Below, piece after piece: positions 35,399-43,519 of a DNA stretch of 64,000 bases. This DNA comes from an uncultured Tenacibaculum sp. (GTDB lineage: Bacteria > Bacteroidota > Bacteroidia > Flavobacteriales > Flavobacteriaceae). The stretch lies in assembly GCF_947504135.1 (NCBI RefSeq), contig NZ_CANNGG010000001.1:650020-714019 (forward strand). The letters are read 5' to 3'. Made by a program: the position numbers and the translations under genes. A model generated the notes under the pieces. The model made no database searches, was not told the DNA's origin, and saw only the letters and a list, made by a program, of their open reading frames with translations. The first letter of the stretch is position 1, and each line of letters begins with the position of its first letter.

Positions 35399-37096
35399 TT
35401 ATACGATTTCTACAAATAAACCTTCCGCTGTTTTTTCAACTTTAGCAAGACTGTTTTTAGTTAGTCCTTTAATAGTTTTGTCCCACTTTTTATTAGATAA
35501 ACCACTTTGAGTTTTTAACTCATTTAAACCTATTCTTTCAGCTTTTTCTAATAAAGCTAATACAGCTTTTTCATCGTCGTTTAATTCAACTGTAGGAGCT
35601 TTCTTCTCAGGTTTCATTTGTGGGAAGAATAACACTTCTTGAATTGAAGGATTGTTCGTTAAATACATAATTAAACGGTCCATTCCAATTCCTAATCCAG
35701 AAGTAGGAGGCATACCATATTCTAAGGCACGTAAGAAATCTTGATCGATAAATTCACCAGCTTCATCATCACCACGAGCTGCTAATTTTAATTGTGCTTC
35801 AAAACGCTCACGCTGATCGATAGGATCGTTTAATTCAGAGTAGGCATTAGCAATTTCTTTACCACATACCATTAACTCAAAACGCTCAGTTAATTCAGGA
35901 TTGTCACGGTGCTCTTTACACAACGGAGACATTTCCTTCGGGTAATCGGTAATAAAGGTTGGTTGAATGTAGTTTCCTTCACATTTCTCACCAAAAATTT
36001 CATCAATTAACTTTCCTTTACCCATCGTATCATCTACTTCGATACCCATGTCTTGAGCAGCTTTACGGATTTCATCTTCCGATTTTCCGTTGATGTCAAA
36101 ACCAGTAAAGTGTTTGATAGAGTCAGCCATCGTAACACGCGCATATGGAGCTTTAAAATCTACTTTATGCTCTCCAAACGTAGCTTCGGTAGTTCCGTTC
36201 ACTGCTAAAGCACAGTGCTCTAATAGTTTTTCGGTGAACTCCATCATCCAGTTGTAGTCTTTGTAAGCTACATAAATTTCCATTGCCGTAAACTCTGGGT
36301 TGTGTGTTCTGTCCATTCCTTCGTTACGGAAGTTTTTCGAAAACTCATACACACCGTCAAAACCACCAACAATCAAACGTTTTAAGTATAACTCATTTGC
36401 AATACGCATGTATAACGGAATGTCTAATGCGTTGTGATGTGTAATAAATGGCCTTGCAGCTGCACCACCTGGTATTGGTTGTAAAATTGGCGTTTCTACT
36501 TCAAAATATCCTGCATCATTAAAAAACTGACGCATCGCATTGAATAACTTAGTACGCTTTACAAAAACTTCTTTTACTTGTGGATTCACAACTAAATCAG
36601 CATAACGTTGACGGTAACGCATCTCAGGATCTGTAAATCCGTCAAAGGTATTTCCTTCAGCGTCTACTTTAGGTAATGGTAATGGCTTTAAAGACTTACT
36701 TAATAACTTAAAATCTTTTACCATCACGGTGATCTCACCAACCTGAGTTTTAAACAACTCACCTTCAATACCTACAAAATCACCTATATCTAATAACTTT
36801 TTGTATACCTCGTTGTACAAAGTTTTGTCTTCACCTATACAAATTTCATCTCTGTTAAAATATACTTGAATGCGTCCTTCACTATCTTGCAATTCAGCAA
36901 AAGAAGCTTTTCCTTGAATACGACGAGACATTAATCTACCAGCAATCACTACCTTCTTACCTTCCTTAAACTCCTGTTTAATCTGTTTGGAATTTGAATT
37001 GAATGGAAATAAATCTGCTGGATATGGATTGATACCCAGTTCACGTAATTTTGATAGTTTTTCTCTACGTACAACTTCTTGTTCTGATAATTGCAT
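35399..37096 (-). CDS. lysS: Lysine--tRNA ligase, class II
   Basis: 565 residues: an OB-fold anticodon domain (about 45-160, VVIAGRLMSRRIQGKASFAELQDSEGRIQVYF) followed by the class II core with FRNEGMDRTHNPEFTAMEIYVAYKDY (motif 2) and TSGLGIGMDRLIMYLTNNPSIQEVLFFPQMK (motif 3). A C-terminal extension of about 65 residues (LNDDEKAVLALLEKAERIG to the end) is present that E. coli LysRS lacks. It looks like a winged-helix addition, which I believe is common in Flavobacteriia. Leftward single gene, divergent from the small-RNA locus at 37.2 kb. Confidence 0.96.
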   Translation of the reverse strand: MQLSEQEVVRREKLSKLRELGINPYPADLFPFNSNSKQIKQEFKEGKKVVIAGRLMSRRIQGKASFAELQDSEGRIQVYFNRDEICIGEDKTLYNEVYKKLLDIGDFVGIEGELFKTQVGEITVMVKDFKLLSKSLKPLPLPKVDAEGNTFDGFTDPEMRYRQRYADLVVNPQVKEVFVKRTKLFNAMRQFFNDAGYFEVETPILQPIPGGAAARPFITHHNALDIPLYMRIANELYLKRLIVGGFDGVYEFSKNFRNEGMDRTHNPEFTAMEIYVAYKDYNWMMEFTEKLLEHCALAVNGTTEATFGEHKVDFKAPYARVTMADSIKHFTGFDINGKSEDEIRKAAQDMGIEVDDTMGKGKLIDEIFGEKCEGNYIQPTFITDYPKEMSPLCKEHRDNPELTERFELMVCGKEIANAYSELNDPIDQRERFEAQLKLAARGDDEAGEFIDQDFLRALEYGMPPTSGLGIGMDRLIMYLTNNPSIQEVLFFPQMKPEKKAPTVELNDDEKAVLALLEKAERIGLNELKTQSGLSNKKWDKTIKGLTKNSLAKVEKTAEGLFVEIV

Positions 37097-37203
37097 TGAC
37101 TTAATTTTTAAGTAATTTTAATTTAAAGGTTCAAAGATACAATCAATTACAAAATTAGACAACGGTAGTATCACATAGATTTTATAAAAAAAGTTATTTT
37201 TTA

Positions 37204-37234
37204 TTTGTGAGTTTCTAAAAAGAATGTATATTTG
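37204..37234 (+). promoter_or_regulatory. Consensus promoter of the putative small RNA
   Basis: TTTG (37204-37207), 19 bp, TATATTTG (37227-37234). It is as good as the tRNA promoters and is followed at once by structured non-coding sequence. Confidence 0.8.
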
Positions 37235-37238
37235 CAGG

Positions 37239-37348
37239 CTGTCTAATTTTAAAAGGACAGCATTTAGTTGTGTTGTTAGATACTTTAAATAGTATCATGG
37301 TTTTGTTAACCAATGGAAAGCTTCCCTTAGATGGGTTGCTTTTTTTTT
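37239..37348 (+). ncRNA. Putative small RNA, about 110 nt, four hairpins and terminator
   Basis: After a consensus promoter come four stem-loops: GCTGTC/GACAGC (37238-37261), GATACT/AGTATC with loop TTAAAT (37279-37296), TGGTT/AACCA (37298-37312) and a terminal hairpin AAAGC-CCC/GGG-GCTTT (37317-37342) leading into a T run that ends at 37348. This is the layout of an independent small RNA. It lies between divergent lysS and the leftward DUF456 gene and no gene follows on its strand, which argues against a riboswitch. I do not recognise the family. A short frame (ATG 37297) overlaps the 3' half, but I consider RNA more likely. Confidence 0.65.
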
Positions 37349-37443
37349 GCGCTTTATTTACGTTTGTTTTGAAGCTATTTCCCGCTTTCCGCACTTGCTA
37401 TCTTCGAGGAGCTCAAACAAATGCTTCAATCGGGGCTAAATAG
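37349..37443 (+). repeat. Structured intergenic element of flavobacterial type
   Basis: The stretch has GTTTGTTTTGA (37362-37372) facing TCAAACAAAT further down, GAAGC (37371-37375) facing GCTTC, and a pair of CCCGCTTTCCGC and ATCGGGGCTA at its ends. From memory, similar CCCGCTTTCCGC...CGGGGCTA elements recur between genes in Flavobacteriaceae genomes. They may belong to the Flavo-1 RNA motif or be a palindromic repeat, but I cannot verify which. Confidence 0.5.
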
Positions 37444-37458
37444 TTAATTATGAGAATA

Positions 37459-37484
37459 GTCATTTCGACCGAAGAGAGAAATCT
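37459..37484. repeat. Half-copy of the 'GTCATTTCGA' repeat
   Basis: GTCATTTCGACCGAAGAGAG followed by AAATCT resembles the left arm and loop of the inverted repeat at 21938-21983. No matching right arm is seen here. Confidence 0.55.
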
Positions 37485-37526
37485 TAGAGTTATTAGTTAG
37501 AATTGAAACATAGAAGAAGTTCTTTT

Positions 37527-38027
37527 CTAGAAGAAAGCGGCTTTATATTCCCAGAATTTAACAAAAAACAGCACTAAGAATACCATAGAAATTGAAAACT
37601 TAATGGTTGCAGAAGCTAAAAAACCTAAAAAGGCACCAAAAGAAGCTTTAATTGCTCTGTTAGTGTCTTTGCTATCATAAATTAATTCACCAACTAAGGC
37701 ACCAACAAAAGCACCTATTAAAATTCCAAAAGGAATAGGGGAGAGTAATCCAATAATTAAACCGATAGTAGTACCATATACTCCATATTTTGTACCGCCA
37801 AAACGTTTCGTTCCCATAGCAGGAATAAAATAATCAAGAATGAAGATAATCAAAGCAATTGCTAAGGTGATTCCTAAGAATGTCCAGTTTTGAGGAACGA
37901 CACTCGTTAAGTGTAATAATAACAAACCTACCCAGCTAGTAATAGGGCCTGGTAATATTGGTAGAAAAGAACCAACAATTCCTAAACAAGCAAATACAAA
38001 CCCAAGTATAACTAAAAATATATCCAT
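37527..38027 (-). CDS. DUF456 family membrane protein
   Basis: 166 residues with four or five membrane helices and Gly-rich turns: GIVGSFLPILPGPITSWVGLLLLHL, FGGTKYGVYGTTIGLIIGLLSPIPFGILIGAFVGALVGEL, AIKASFGAFLGFLAS. This is the DUF456 pattern, a small inner-membrane protein of unknown function with glycine-zipper-like repeats. It is divergent from the BlaI-type repressor, and its start is 54 bp from the palindromic operator, so it might respond to the same regulator. Confidence 0.85.
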   Translation of the reverse strand: MDIFLVILGFVFACLGIVGSFLPILPGPITSWVGLLLLHLTSVVPQNWTFLGITLAIALIIFILDYFIPAMGTKRFGGTKYGVYGTTIGLIIGLLSPIPFGILIGAFVGALVGELIYDSKDTNRAIKASFGAFLGFLASATIKFSISMVFLVLFFVKFWEYKAAFF

Positions 38028-38080
38028 TAACTTTTTTTATTGATAAGACGAAGATACGGAAGCTTTGTTACATTTTTACT

Positions 38081-38114
38081 AACTAAAAAATTAGTTTAAA
38101 CTAATTTTTTAGTT
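38081..38114. promoter_or_regulatory. Perfect 34-bp palindrome, probable BlaI-type operator
   Basis: AACTAAAAAATTAGTTT (38081-38097) is followed directly by its exact reverse complement (38098-38114). It covers the expected -33 region and touches the -7 box TATATTTG (38114-38121) of the blaI-like gene that starts at 38149. Autorepression by the encoded BlaI-type protein is the natural reading. Confidence 0.85.
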
Positions 38115-38121
38115 ATATTTG
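38114..38121 (+). promoter_or_regulatory. -7 element of the blaI-like gene
   Basis: TATATTTG lies 27 bp before ATG 38149, with the palindromic operator immediately upstream in place of a standard -33 box. Confidence 0.7.
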
Positions 38122-38148
38122 TATCGGAAATATTTCATTTAAAGTGTT

Positions 38149-38514
38149 ATGAGTAAACAATTAACCAAAGCAGAAGAACAAATAATGCAGGTGTTATGGG
38201 AGCTAAAAATAGCTTCGGTAAAAGAAGTAATCGAAGAGTTACCCGAACCCAAACCCGCCTACAATACGGTTTCAACAATCATCAGGATTTTAGAAACTAA
38301 AGAGTTTGTAGGGCATAAGCCAAAGGGTAGAGGATATGAATATTATCCGTTGATAGAAAAATCGGAGTACAGCAATGAAAGCCTACATAAGCTTATGGAT
38401 GGTTATTTTGGAGGTTCATTTAAGAGTATGGTTTCCTTTTTTATGAAAGAAAACAAAATGGATATTCAAGAGCTAGAAAGCATTTTAAAAGAAGTGAATA
38501 AACATAAAAAATAG
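38149..38514 (+). CDS. BlaI/MecI/CopY-family transcriptional repressor
   Basis: 121 residues: winged-helix DNA-binding domain (LTKAEEQIMQVLWELKIASVKEVIEEL, PAYNTVSTIIRILETKEFV) and a C-terminal dimerisation part (SFFMKENKMDIQELESILKEV). In staphylococci BlaI/MecI repressors are cut after a signal from the paired M56 membrane protease BlaR1/MecR1. The next gene encodes an M56 protein, and a perfect palindrome covers the promoter. In Bacteroidota such pairs are common and rarely tied to beta-lactamases, and no beta-lactamase is seen nearby, so the inducing signal is unknown. Confidence 0.92.
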   Translation: MSKQLTKAEEQIMQVLWELKIASVKEVIEELPEPKPAYNTVSTIIRILETKEFVGHKPKGRGYEYYPLIEKSEYSNESLHKLMDGYFGGSFKSMVSFFMKENKMDIQELESILKEVNKHKK

Positions 38515-38515
38515 T

Positions 38516-38591
38516 GTCATTTTCAATAATATACAAAGAGGTTTCTCGATAGAATTCCGATTTATTATCGGAATCACTCGAAGTGACATAA
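38516..38591. repeat. Palindromic repeat between blaI-like and M56 genes
   Basis: It starts GTGTCATTTTCAA, contains TTTCTCGATA and the hairpin ATTCCGAT/ATCGGAAT (8 bp), and ends ATCACTCGAAGTGACAT. The TCTCGATA and ACTCGAAGTGACA parts match the larger repeats at 23210-23311 and 51929-52048. Its place inside an operon may tune expression. Confidence 0.65.
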
Positions 38592-38603
38592 AAATAAAAC
38601 ATC

Positions 38604-40130
38604 ATGATTAATTACACCATACAAGTTATACTGTTTCAGGTGCTTTTTGTAGCAGTGTACGATTTCTTTTTAAGCAAAGAAACATTTTTCACTAAAAACC
38701 GATGGTATTTGTTAGGTACAGCGGTACTTTCATTTGTATTGCCTTTGTTTAAAATTTCGACAGTTCAAAAAGTAGTGCCGCAAGAGTATTATATTTTATT
38801 GCCAGAGGTAGTGTTATCGCCTCAAAAAGTCATTGAAAAAGCAGCTTGGTATCAGTCCATTACTTATTTAGATGTGTTGTTTTGGAGTGGGTGCGTACTA
38901 TTTTTAGTGGTGTTTTTAGTGAAGTTAGAACGCATTATTCAATTAGTTTTACAATACGGAGCTACCCGAAAAGGAAACTATAAACTGATATTACTTCCGA
39001 GGGAAACCAAGGCATTTTCATTTTTTAATTACATCTTTTTAGGTAATGAAATTCCGCAAGCAAAACAAGAAAAAATCATTCAACATGAGTTAGTGCATAG
39101 CGAACAGAAACACACATTAGATTTGTTGTTTTTTGAGTTTTTGAAAATAGTTATGTGGTTTAATCCTATGGTGTATGTGTATCAGAATCGTATATCGTTA
39201 GTTCATGAATATATTTCAGATGCTGTAGCAAGTAAATCTGACAAAAAAGAAAATTATATCAACCATTTACTCGCTGATATTTTTCAGGTCGAGCATATTT
39301 CATTCATTAATCAATTTTATAAACATTCATTAATCAAAAAACGAATTATTATGATGACAAAAACACAATCAAAAAAAGTAAAACAGCTAAAGTATTTGCT
39401 GCTAATTCCGCTTTTAGGAAGTATGGTTTTATATACGGCATGTTCAGGTCAAACAAGTAATGTTGAGCAGCAAAAAGAAAATTCAGTTATGTATTTAGAT
39501 GAGTCAGGAATTAATAAGCGAATTTTTGAATCAAAGCAATCTTATATGGATGTGTATATGGGCGTAGAAGAACCTAAAACAAAAGAAGTGCAATTAAAAG
39601 ATCTAACGAGTTTAGAGTTGTCTGAATACAATGATGTTGTAAATAGGTTTAAAGAAAAAGGTCAAGACATAGACTTAAAAGTTTATGAAGGGTTTGAGAA
39701 TAAAGCTCGTAAAGTTTTATTTATGGATATGAGTGTTTCACTTAAAAAAATTAAATCTAATAAAGGAAACACAATAGAGGGAGAAGACATTCCTTTTGCT
39801 ATGCTAGATAAAGCTCCAACTTTTCCTGGATGTGCAGAAGGAGATAAAGACTGTTTTCATAAAAGTGTAAGCAAGTTTGTGCAAGATAATTTTGATATGT
39901 CAATAACTAAAGACCTTGGACTTTCCGCTGGAAAAAAACGAATTTATGTGCAATTTAAAATAGGTAAAGAAGGTAAAGTAATTGATGTAAGAGGAAGAGC
40001 TCCGCATCCAACATTAAAACATTATGCTGAAGAATTGGCACAAAAATTGCCTCAAATGAAACCAGGTGAGTATAGAGGAGAGAAAGTACGAGTAGGATAT
40101 ACCTTACCAATTACTTTTGAGGTGAAATAA
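38604..40130 (+). CDS. M56-family (BlaR1-like) membrane metallopeptidase with C-terminal TonB-type domain
   Basis: 508 residues. Four membrane helices (about 5-22, 35-50, 90-110, 262-280) surround the zinc protease site HELVH (161-165), with LVHEYISDAVAS (H201, E202) supplying the third ligand region. After the last helix, which ends in a lipobox-like LYTACSG, come an extracytoplasmic region and a TonB_C-like domain at about 415-508 (KIGKEGKVIDVRGR, GEKVRVGYTLPITFEVK). The protein should sense an envelope signal and relieve the BlaI-type repressor encoded upstream. The TonB-like domain in place of a penicillin-binding sensor suggests a different input, which is inference. Confidence 0.9.
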   Translation: MINYTIQVILFQVLFVAVYDFFLSKETFFTKNRWYLLGTAVLSFVLPLFKISTVQKVVPQEYYILLPEVVLSPQKVIEKAAWYQSITYLDVLFWSGCVLFLVVFLVKLERIIQLVLQYGATRKGNYKLILLPRETKAFSFFNYIFLGNEIPQAKQEKIIQHELVHSEQKHTLDLLFFEFLKIVMWFNPMVYVYQNRISLVHEYISDAVASKSDKKENYINHLLADIFQVEHISFINQFYKHSLIKKRIIMMTKTQSKKVKQLKYLLLIPLLGSMVLYTACSGQTSNVEQQKENSVMYLDESGINKRIFESKQSYMDVYMGVEEPKTKEVQLKDLTSLELSEYNDVVNRFKEKGQDIDLKVYEGFENKARKVLFMDMSVSLKKIKSNKGNTIEGEDIPFAMLDKAPTFPGCAEGDKDCFHKSVSKFVQDNFDMSITKDLGLSAGKKRIYVQFKIGKEGKVIDVRGRAPHPTLKHYAEELAQKLPQMKPGEYRGEKVRVGYTLPITFEVK

Positions 40131-40157
40131 AATAAGTATCTTGGTCACAGTTAACCA

Positions 40158-41435
40158 ATGAGCAATACCAAAAATAGAAACGTGAAAAATAAAATTTTAC
40201 TTATTGTTTTTGTAGTAGGAATTATAAAAGTCGAAGCGCAAGTTTCGGCTTTTCAAACTATTGATAGTTTACTAAATAAAGGACGCTATCAAACAGCATT
40301 AACAAAGTTATATGAGTTGGATACTACTTTTCAATCAACTTCAAAAATAGCAGCTATTTATGCTTCGATAGATAACCATAAACAAGCTTCAAAATATTAC
40401 GAAAAAGCATTGGAGTTGAAAGATGATTACATTACAAGAGTAAAGCTGGGAAAATCGTATCAAAAAGAGAAAAAACTAGAAAAGGCAATTGAAATTTATG
40501 AAGGAATTGTAAATGAGGATGCCGAAAATTTACTCATTAAGTATCAATTAGGGAAATTGTATACACAAACCAAGGAACCTGCAAAAGCAATTGATACTTT
40601 TAAAAATATCATTAAACAGGATAGTACAAATGCAAATTATTATTACCGATTGGGAGTTGCTTATGGAATGTTAAAAAAAAGAAATCTAAAAATAAATAGT
40701 TTTTTAGAAGCTTATAAAAATGATACAACTCATATCAAGTCTATTCACCACTTAGCATTAGCCTACACTTCATTAAGAGATAAAGATTCAGCAAACATTT
40801 TTATAAATAAAGGTTTGGTAGTGAACCCAAATCATATGAACTTAAATAAGTTGAAAATTAATAATTTATATAGAGAAGAGAAGTTTACTGAAGCCATTCA
40901 ATATTTACAAAGAATAGATACTATAGCGCCCAACGAACATTACACACAGAAAATGCTAGGGCGTTGTTATTTTAATTTAAAGAAATATGACGAAGCAAAA
41001 AAGTACTTTAATAAAGCTATAAGAATTGATAGATCAGATTTTAAAGCGTATACCTATTTAGGAGACATCAATTTTGAAAAGAAAAAGTTTTATAAAGCCC
41101 AACTAGATTATATGGTGGCAACTTTTGCGGGTAAAGAGCCTCGAGATGTTGAGTACTATCAATTAGCTAGAGTGTACGAAAAATTAGGAAATCCAAAAGA
41201 AGAGGTAAAGTCTTATAAAAGAGCTTTTGAAGAGAATAGAAAAAATTATAAAGCCTTGTACCAACTAGCTAAAACTAGTGAAGATTATTATAAGGATAAA
41301 CGAATAGCTTATAAATATTACAAAAATTACGTAAATCGTTTTGAACAAAAAGATTCAGTTTTAACCAAATATGCAAAAGAAAGAATAAAAGAAATTAAAA
41401 AGTACTATTTCTTACAAGGAGAGATTTTACAATAG
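40158..41435 (+). CDS. Exported tetratricopeptide repeat protein
   Basis: 425 residues with a signal peptide after a short polar start (NKILLIVFVVGIIKVEAQ) and about ten TPR units, for example QTALTKLYELDTTFQSTSKI, KQASKYYEKALELKDDYITR, KAIEIYEGIVNEDAENLLIK and YDEAKKYFNKAIRIDRSDFK. TPR superhelices bind protein partners. It starts 27 bp after the M56 gene and precedes a small TonB_C-like lipoprotein, so the four genes from the repressor on may be one regulon. Its partner is unknown. Confidence 0.9.
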   Translation: MSNTKNRNVKNKILLIVFVVGIIKVEAQVSAFQTIDSLLNKGRYQTALTKLYELDTTFQSTSKIAAIYASIDNHKQASKYYEKALELKDDYITRVKLGKSYQKEKKLEKAIEIYEGIVNEDAENLLIKYQLGKLYTQTKEPAKAIDTFKNIIKQDSTNANYYYRLGVAYGMLKKRNLKINSFLEAYKNDTTHIKSIHHLALAYTSLRDKDSANIFINKGLVVNPNHMNLNKLKINNLYREEKFTEAIQYLQRIDTIAPNEHYTQKMLGRCYFNLKKYDEAKKYFNKAIRIDRSDFKAYTYLGDINFEKKKFYKAQLDYMVATFAGKEPRDVEYYQLARVYEKLGNPKEEVKSYKRAFEENRKNYKALYQLAKTSEDYYKDKRIAYKYYKNYVNRFEQKDSVLTKYAKERIKEIKKYYFLQGEILQ

Positions 41436-41471
41436 TATTTAATTTTGTATATTCATCTTAAAATCAATAAG

Positions 41472-41942
41472 ATGAATTCTCGTTGCCTAATCTTTTTAAT
41501 TTCGATTTTGTTAGCTACTTCTTGTGATTTTTTTTCGTACTCTAAAACAGATAAGTTACAAGCTGTCGATACGATTGTAGATTTTACCAGAGTAGATGTT
41601 TCGCCTGCTTTTAGTAAGTGTAAAAACCTTTTAGATGCAGCAAAAGCGAATTGTTTTAGAGAAGAAATTCATACAAGGGTTGCTAACAGCTTACAAGAAC
41701 ATCAGTTTGTAACAGATATAGGAATAGACGAAGAGGTAGTAATCGATGTGCTAATCGATGCAGAAGGAAAATGTAGGCTGAAAAATATTACAGCTTCAGA
41801 AACAATTACCGAAGAGCTTCCAGAATTAGAAAATCTTATAAAATCGGCTATTGAAAAGTTGCCACAAATACAACCAGCAACAAAAAGAGGTATTCCTGTA
41901 GTTACGCAATATCACTTGCCGTTAAAAATTCAAACAAAATAA
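41472..41942 (+). CDS. Small lipoprotein with TonB_C-like domain
   Basis: 156 residues from ATG 41472 (MNSRCLIFLISILLATSCD). Upstream in-frame codons would break the signal sequence. The lipobox is LATSC (Cys about residue 18). The mature part (VVIDVLIDAEGKCRLKNI, LIKSAIEKLPQIQPATKRG, QYHLPLKIQTK) resembles the TonB_C-like domain at the end of the M56 protein two genes upstream. Cysteines in FSKCKNLL and ANCFREE could form a disulfide, like CAEGDKDC in the M56 protein. The two domains may be diverged copies. Last gene of the unit, 2 bp from the convergent GH3 gene. Confidence 0.8.
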   Translation: MNSRCLIFLISILLATSCDFFSYSKTDKLQAVDTIVDFTRVDVSPAFSKCKNLLDAAKANCFREEIHTRVANSLQEHQFVTDIGIDEEVVIDVLIDAEGKCRLKNITASETITEELPELENLIKSAIEKLPQIQPATKRGIPVVTQYHLPLKIQTK

Positions 41943-41944
41943 GC

Positions 41945-43453
41945 TTAGAGTTTTAACAACTCTTCTACAAAACTACGTTCGTTAGATAATCTCGGAACTT
42001 TGTGTTGACCACCTAATTTCCCTTTTTCTTTCATCCAATCGTAAAATAAACCTTTACGAGCTTGATGCACTTTTGGCATTGCCAAGGTCATATTGTTATA
42101 ACGTTTAGCCTCGTAGTCAGAGTTACAATTTTTTAGAGCGTTATCTAGCATTTCAGTAAAGAAGGCAAGATTTTTAGGAGGCTTTTCAAACTCTATAATC
42201 CATTCATGTGCTCCATTTTCTTTTCCGTTCATAAAAACAGGGCCAACTGTATATTCTTTTATTTCACTATTGGTTTTATCACTGGCAGCTTTTAATGCTT
42301 CTTCGGCATTTTCAATAATTAATTCCTCTCCAAAAACGTTGATATGATGTTTGGTACGTCCAGTAATTTTTATACGATAAGGATCGGTTGAGGTAAATTT
42401 AACCGTATCTCCAATTAAATAACGCCATAAACCACCATTGGTAGTTATTACAACAGCATAGTTAACATCTTTCTTTACTTCGTAAAGAGGAATTGCGTTG
42501 GAGTTTTCACCATCGTATTGATCCATAGGAATGAACTCGTAGAAAATTCCGTAATCTAACATCAATAACATTTCTTCAGAATTGTTTCGGTCTTGAATAG
42601 CGAAGAACCCTTCAGAGGCGTTGTAGGTTTCATAGTATTTAAAATCGTCTTTCGGAATCAATTTTTTGTACTGTTCACGATATGGGTTAAAGTTGATTCC
42701 TCCGTGAAAGTACACTTCTAAATTAGGCCAAACCTCTAAGATGTTATCCTTTCCAGTTTTTTCTAAAACTTTGTTTAGTAAAACTAGCATCCAAGAAGGA
42801 ACTCCAACCAAACTGGTAATGTTTTCGTGAATGGTTTCGTTGATAATGGCTTCCATTTTCGTTTCCCATTCGCTCATCAATGCTGTTTCTTGTTTAGGCG
42901 CAGAGCTGAAATCTGCCCAAAAAGGCATGTTTTCAATAATAATAGCAGAAAGATCTCCGAAATAAGAGTTATTGTCTTCATATACAGCAGAGCTTCCGCC
43001 TAAGCGAAGTCCTTTTCCTGTAAATAACTTAGCATCTTCGTTGTTGTTAATATACAGGCACAACATGTCTTTTCCTGCCTTAAAATGGCAATATTCAATA
43101 GCTTCATCACTTACAGGAATAAACTTACTTTTTGCGTTGGTAGTACCGCTAGATTTTGCAAACCAACGTATAGGTGTAGGCCAAAATAAATTTTGCTCTC
43201 CTTTTCTACAACGCTCAATAAGTGGTTCAATACTTTCATAACGTTGAATGGGAACGTTGTTGGCAAAGTCAGTATAACTTTTAATTGAAGAAAAGTTTTG
43301 TTGTTTCCCAAATTCAGTGTTTTTAGCAGCAGTTACAAGCTTTAGTAGTAGCTCGTTTTGAACATCAATAGGATACTTTAAAAACAACTCTACTTGATGT
43401 TTACGCTTTTTTAAGAACCAAGAGATGATTGAATTTATAAATGGAAACGTCAT
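41945..43453 (-). CDS. GH3-family acyl-acid-amido synthetase-like protein
   Basis: 502 residues of the GH3 fold of the adenylate-forming superfamily: WFAKSSGTTNAKSKFIPVSDEA (phosphate loop), VGVPSWMLVLLNKVLEKTG, YNASEGFFAIQD and YLIGDTVKFTSTDPYRIKITGRTKHHINVFGEELI near the hinge. Plant GH3 enzymes join amino acids to auxin or jasmonate. The bacterial members have no settled substrate. It should adenylate a carboxylic acid and pass it to an amine. The gene is leftward and convergent with the TonB_C lipoprotein, and no operon partner hints at its substrate. Confidence 0.88.
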   Translation of the reverse strand: MTFPFINSIISWFLKKRKHQVELFLKYPIDVQNELLLKLVTAAKNTEFGKQQNFSSIKSYTDFANNVPIQRYESIEPLIERCRKGEQNLFWPTPIRWFAKSSGTTNAKSKFIPVSDEAIEYCHFKAGKDMLCLYINNNEDAKLFTGKGLRLGGSSAVYEDNNSYFGDLSAIIIENMPFWADFSSAPKQETALMSEWETKMEAIINETIHENITSLVGVPSWMLVLLNKVLEKTGKDNILEVWPNLEVYFHGGINFNPYREQYKKLIPKDDFKYYETYNASEGFFAIQDRNNSEEMLLMLDYGIFYEFIPMDQYDGENSNAIPLYEVKKDVNYAVVITTNGGLWRYLIGDTVKFTSTDPYRIKITGRTKHHINVFGEELIIENAEEALKAASDKTNSEIKEYTVGPVFMNGKENGAHEWIIEFEKPPKNLAFFTEMLDNALKNCNSDYEAKRYNNMTLAMPKVHQARKGLFYDWMKEKGKLGGQHKVPRLSNERSFVEELLKL

Positions 43454-43519
43454 AGATTAACTATTAATTCAATTTTTTTACTGTAAGTTTGTGAAGCTAA
43501 AAGTAATAAAATTTAAGAC

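Noticed and set aside
37297..37443. 48-codon plus-strand frame overlapping the small RNA and the structured repeat
   Set aside because: It runs through a terminator hairpin and a palindromic element, which better explain the sequence as RNA. Kept only as a possibility in the findings.
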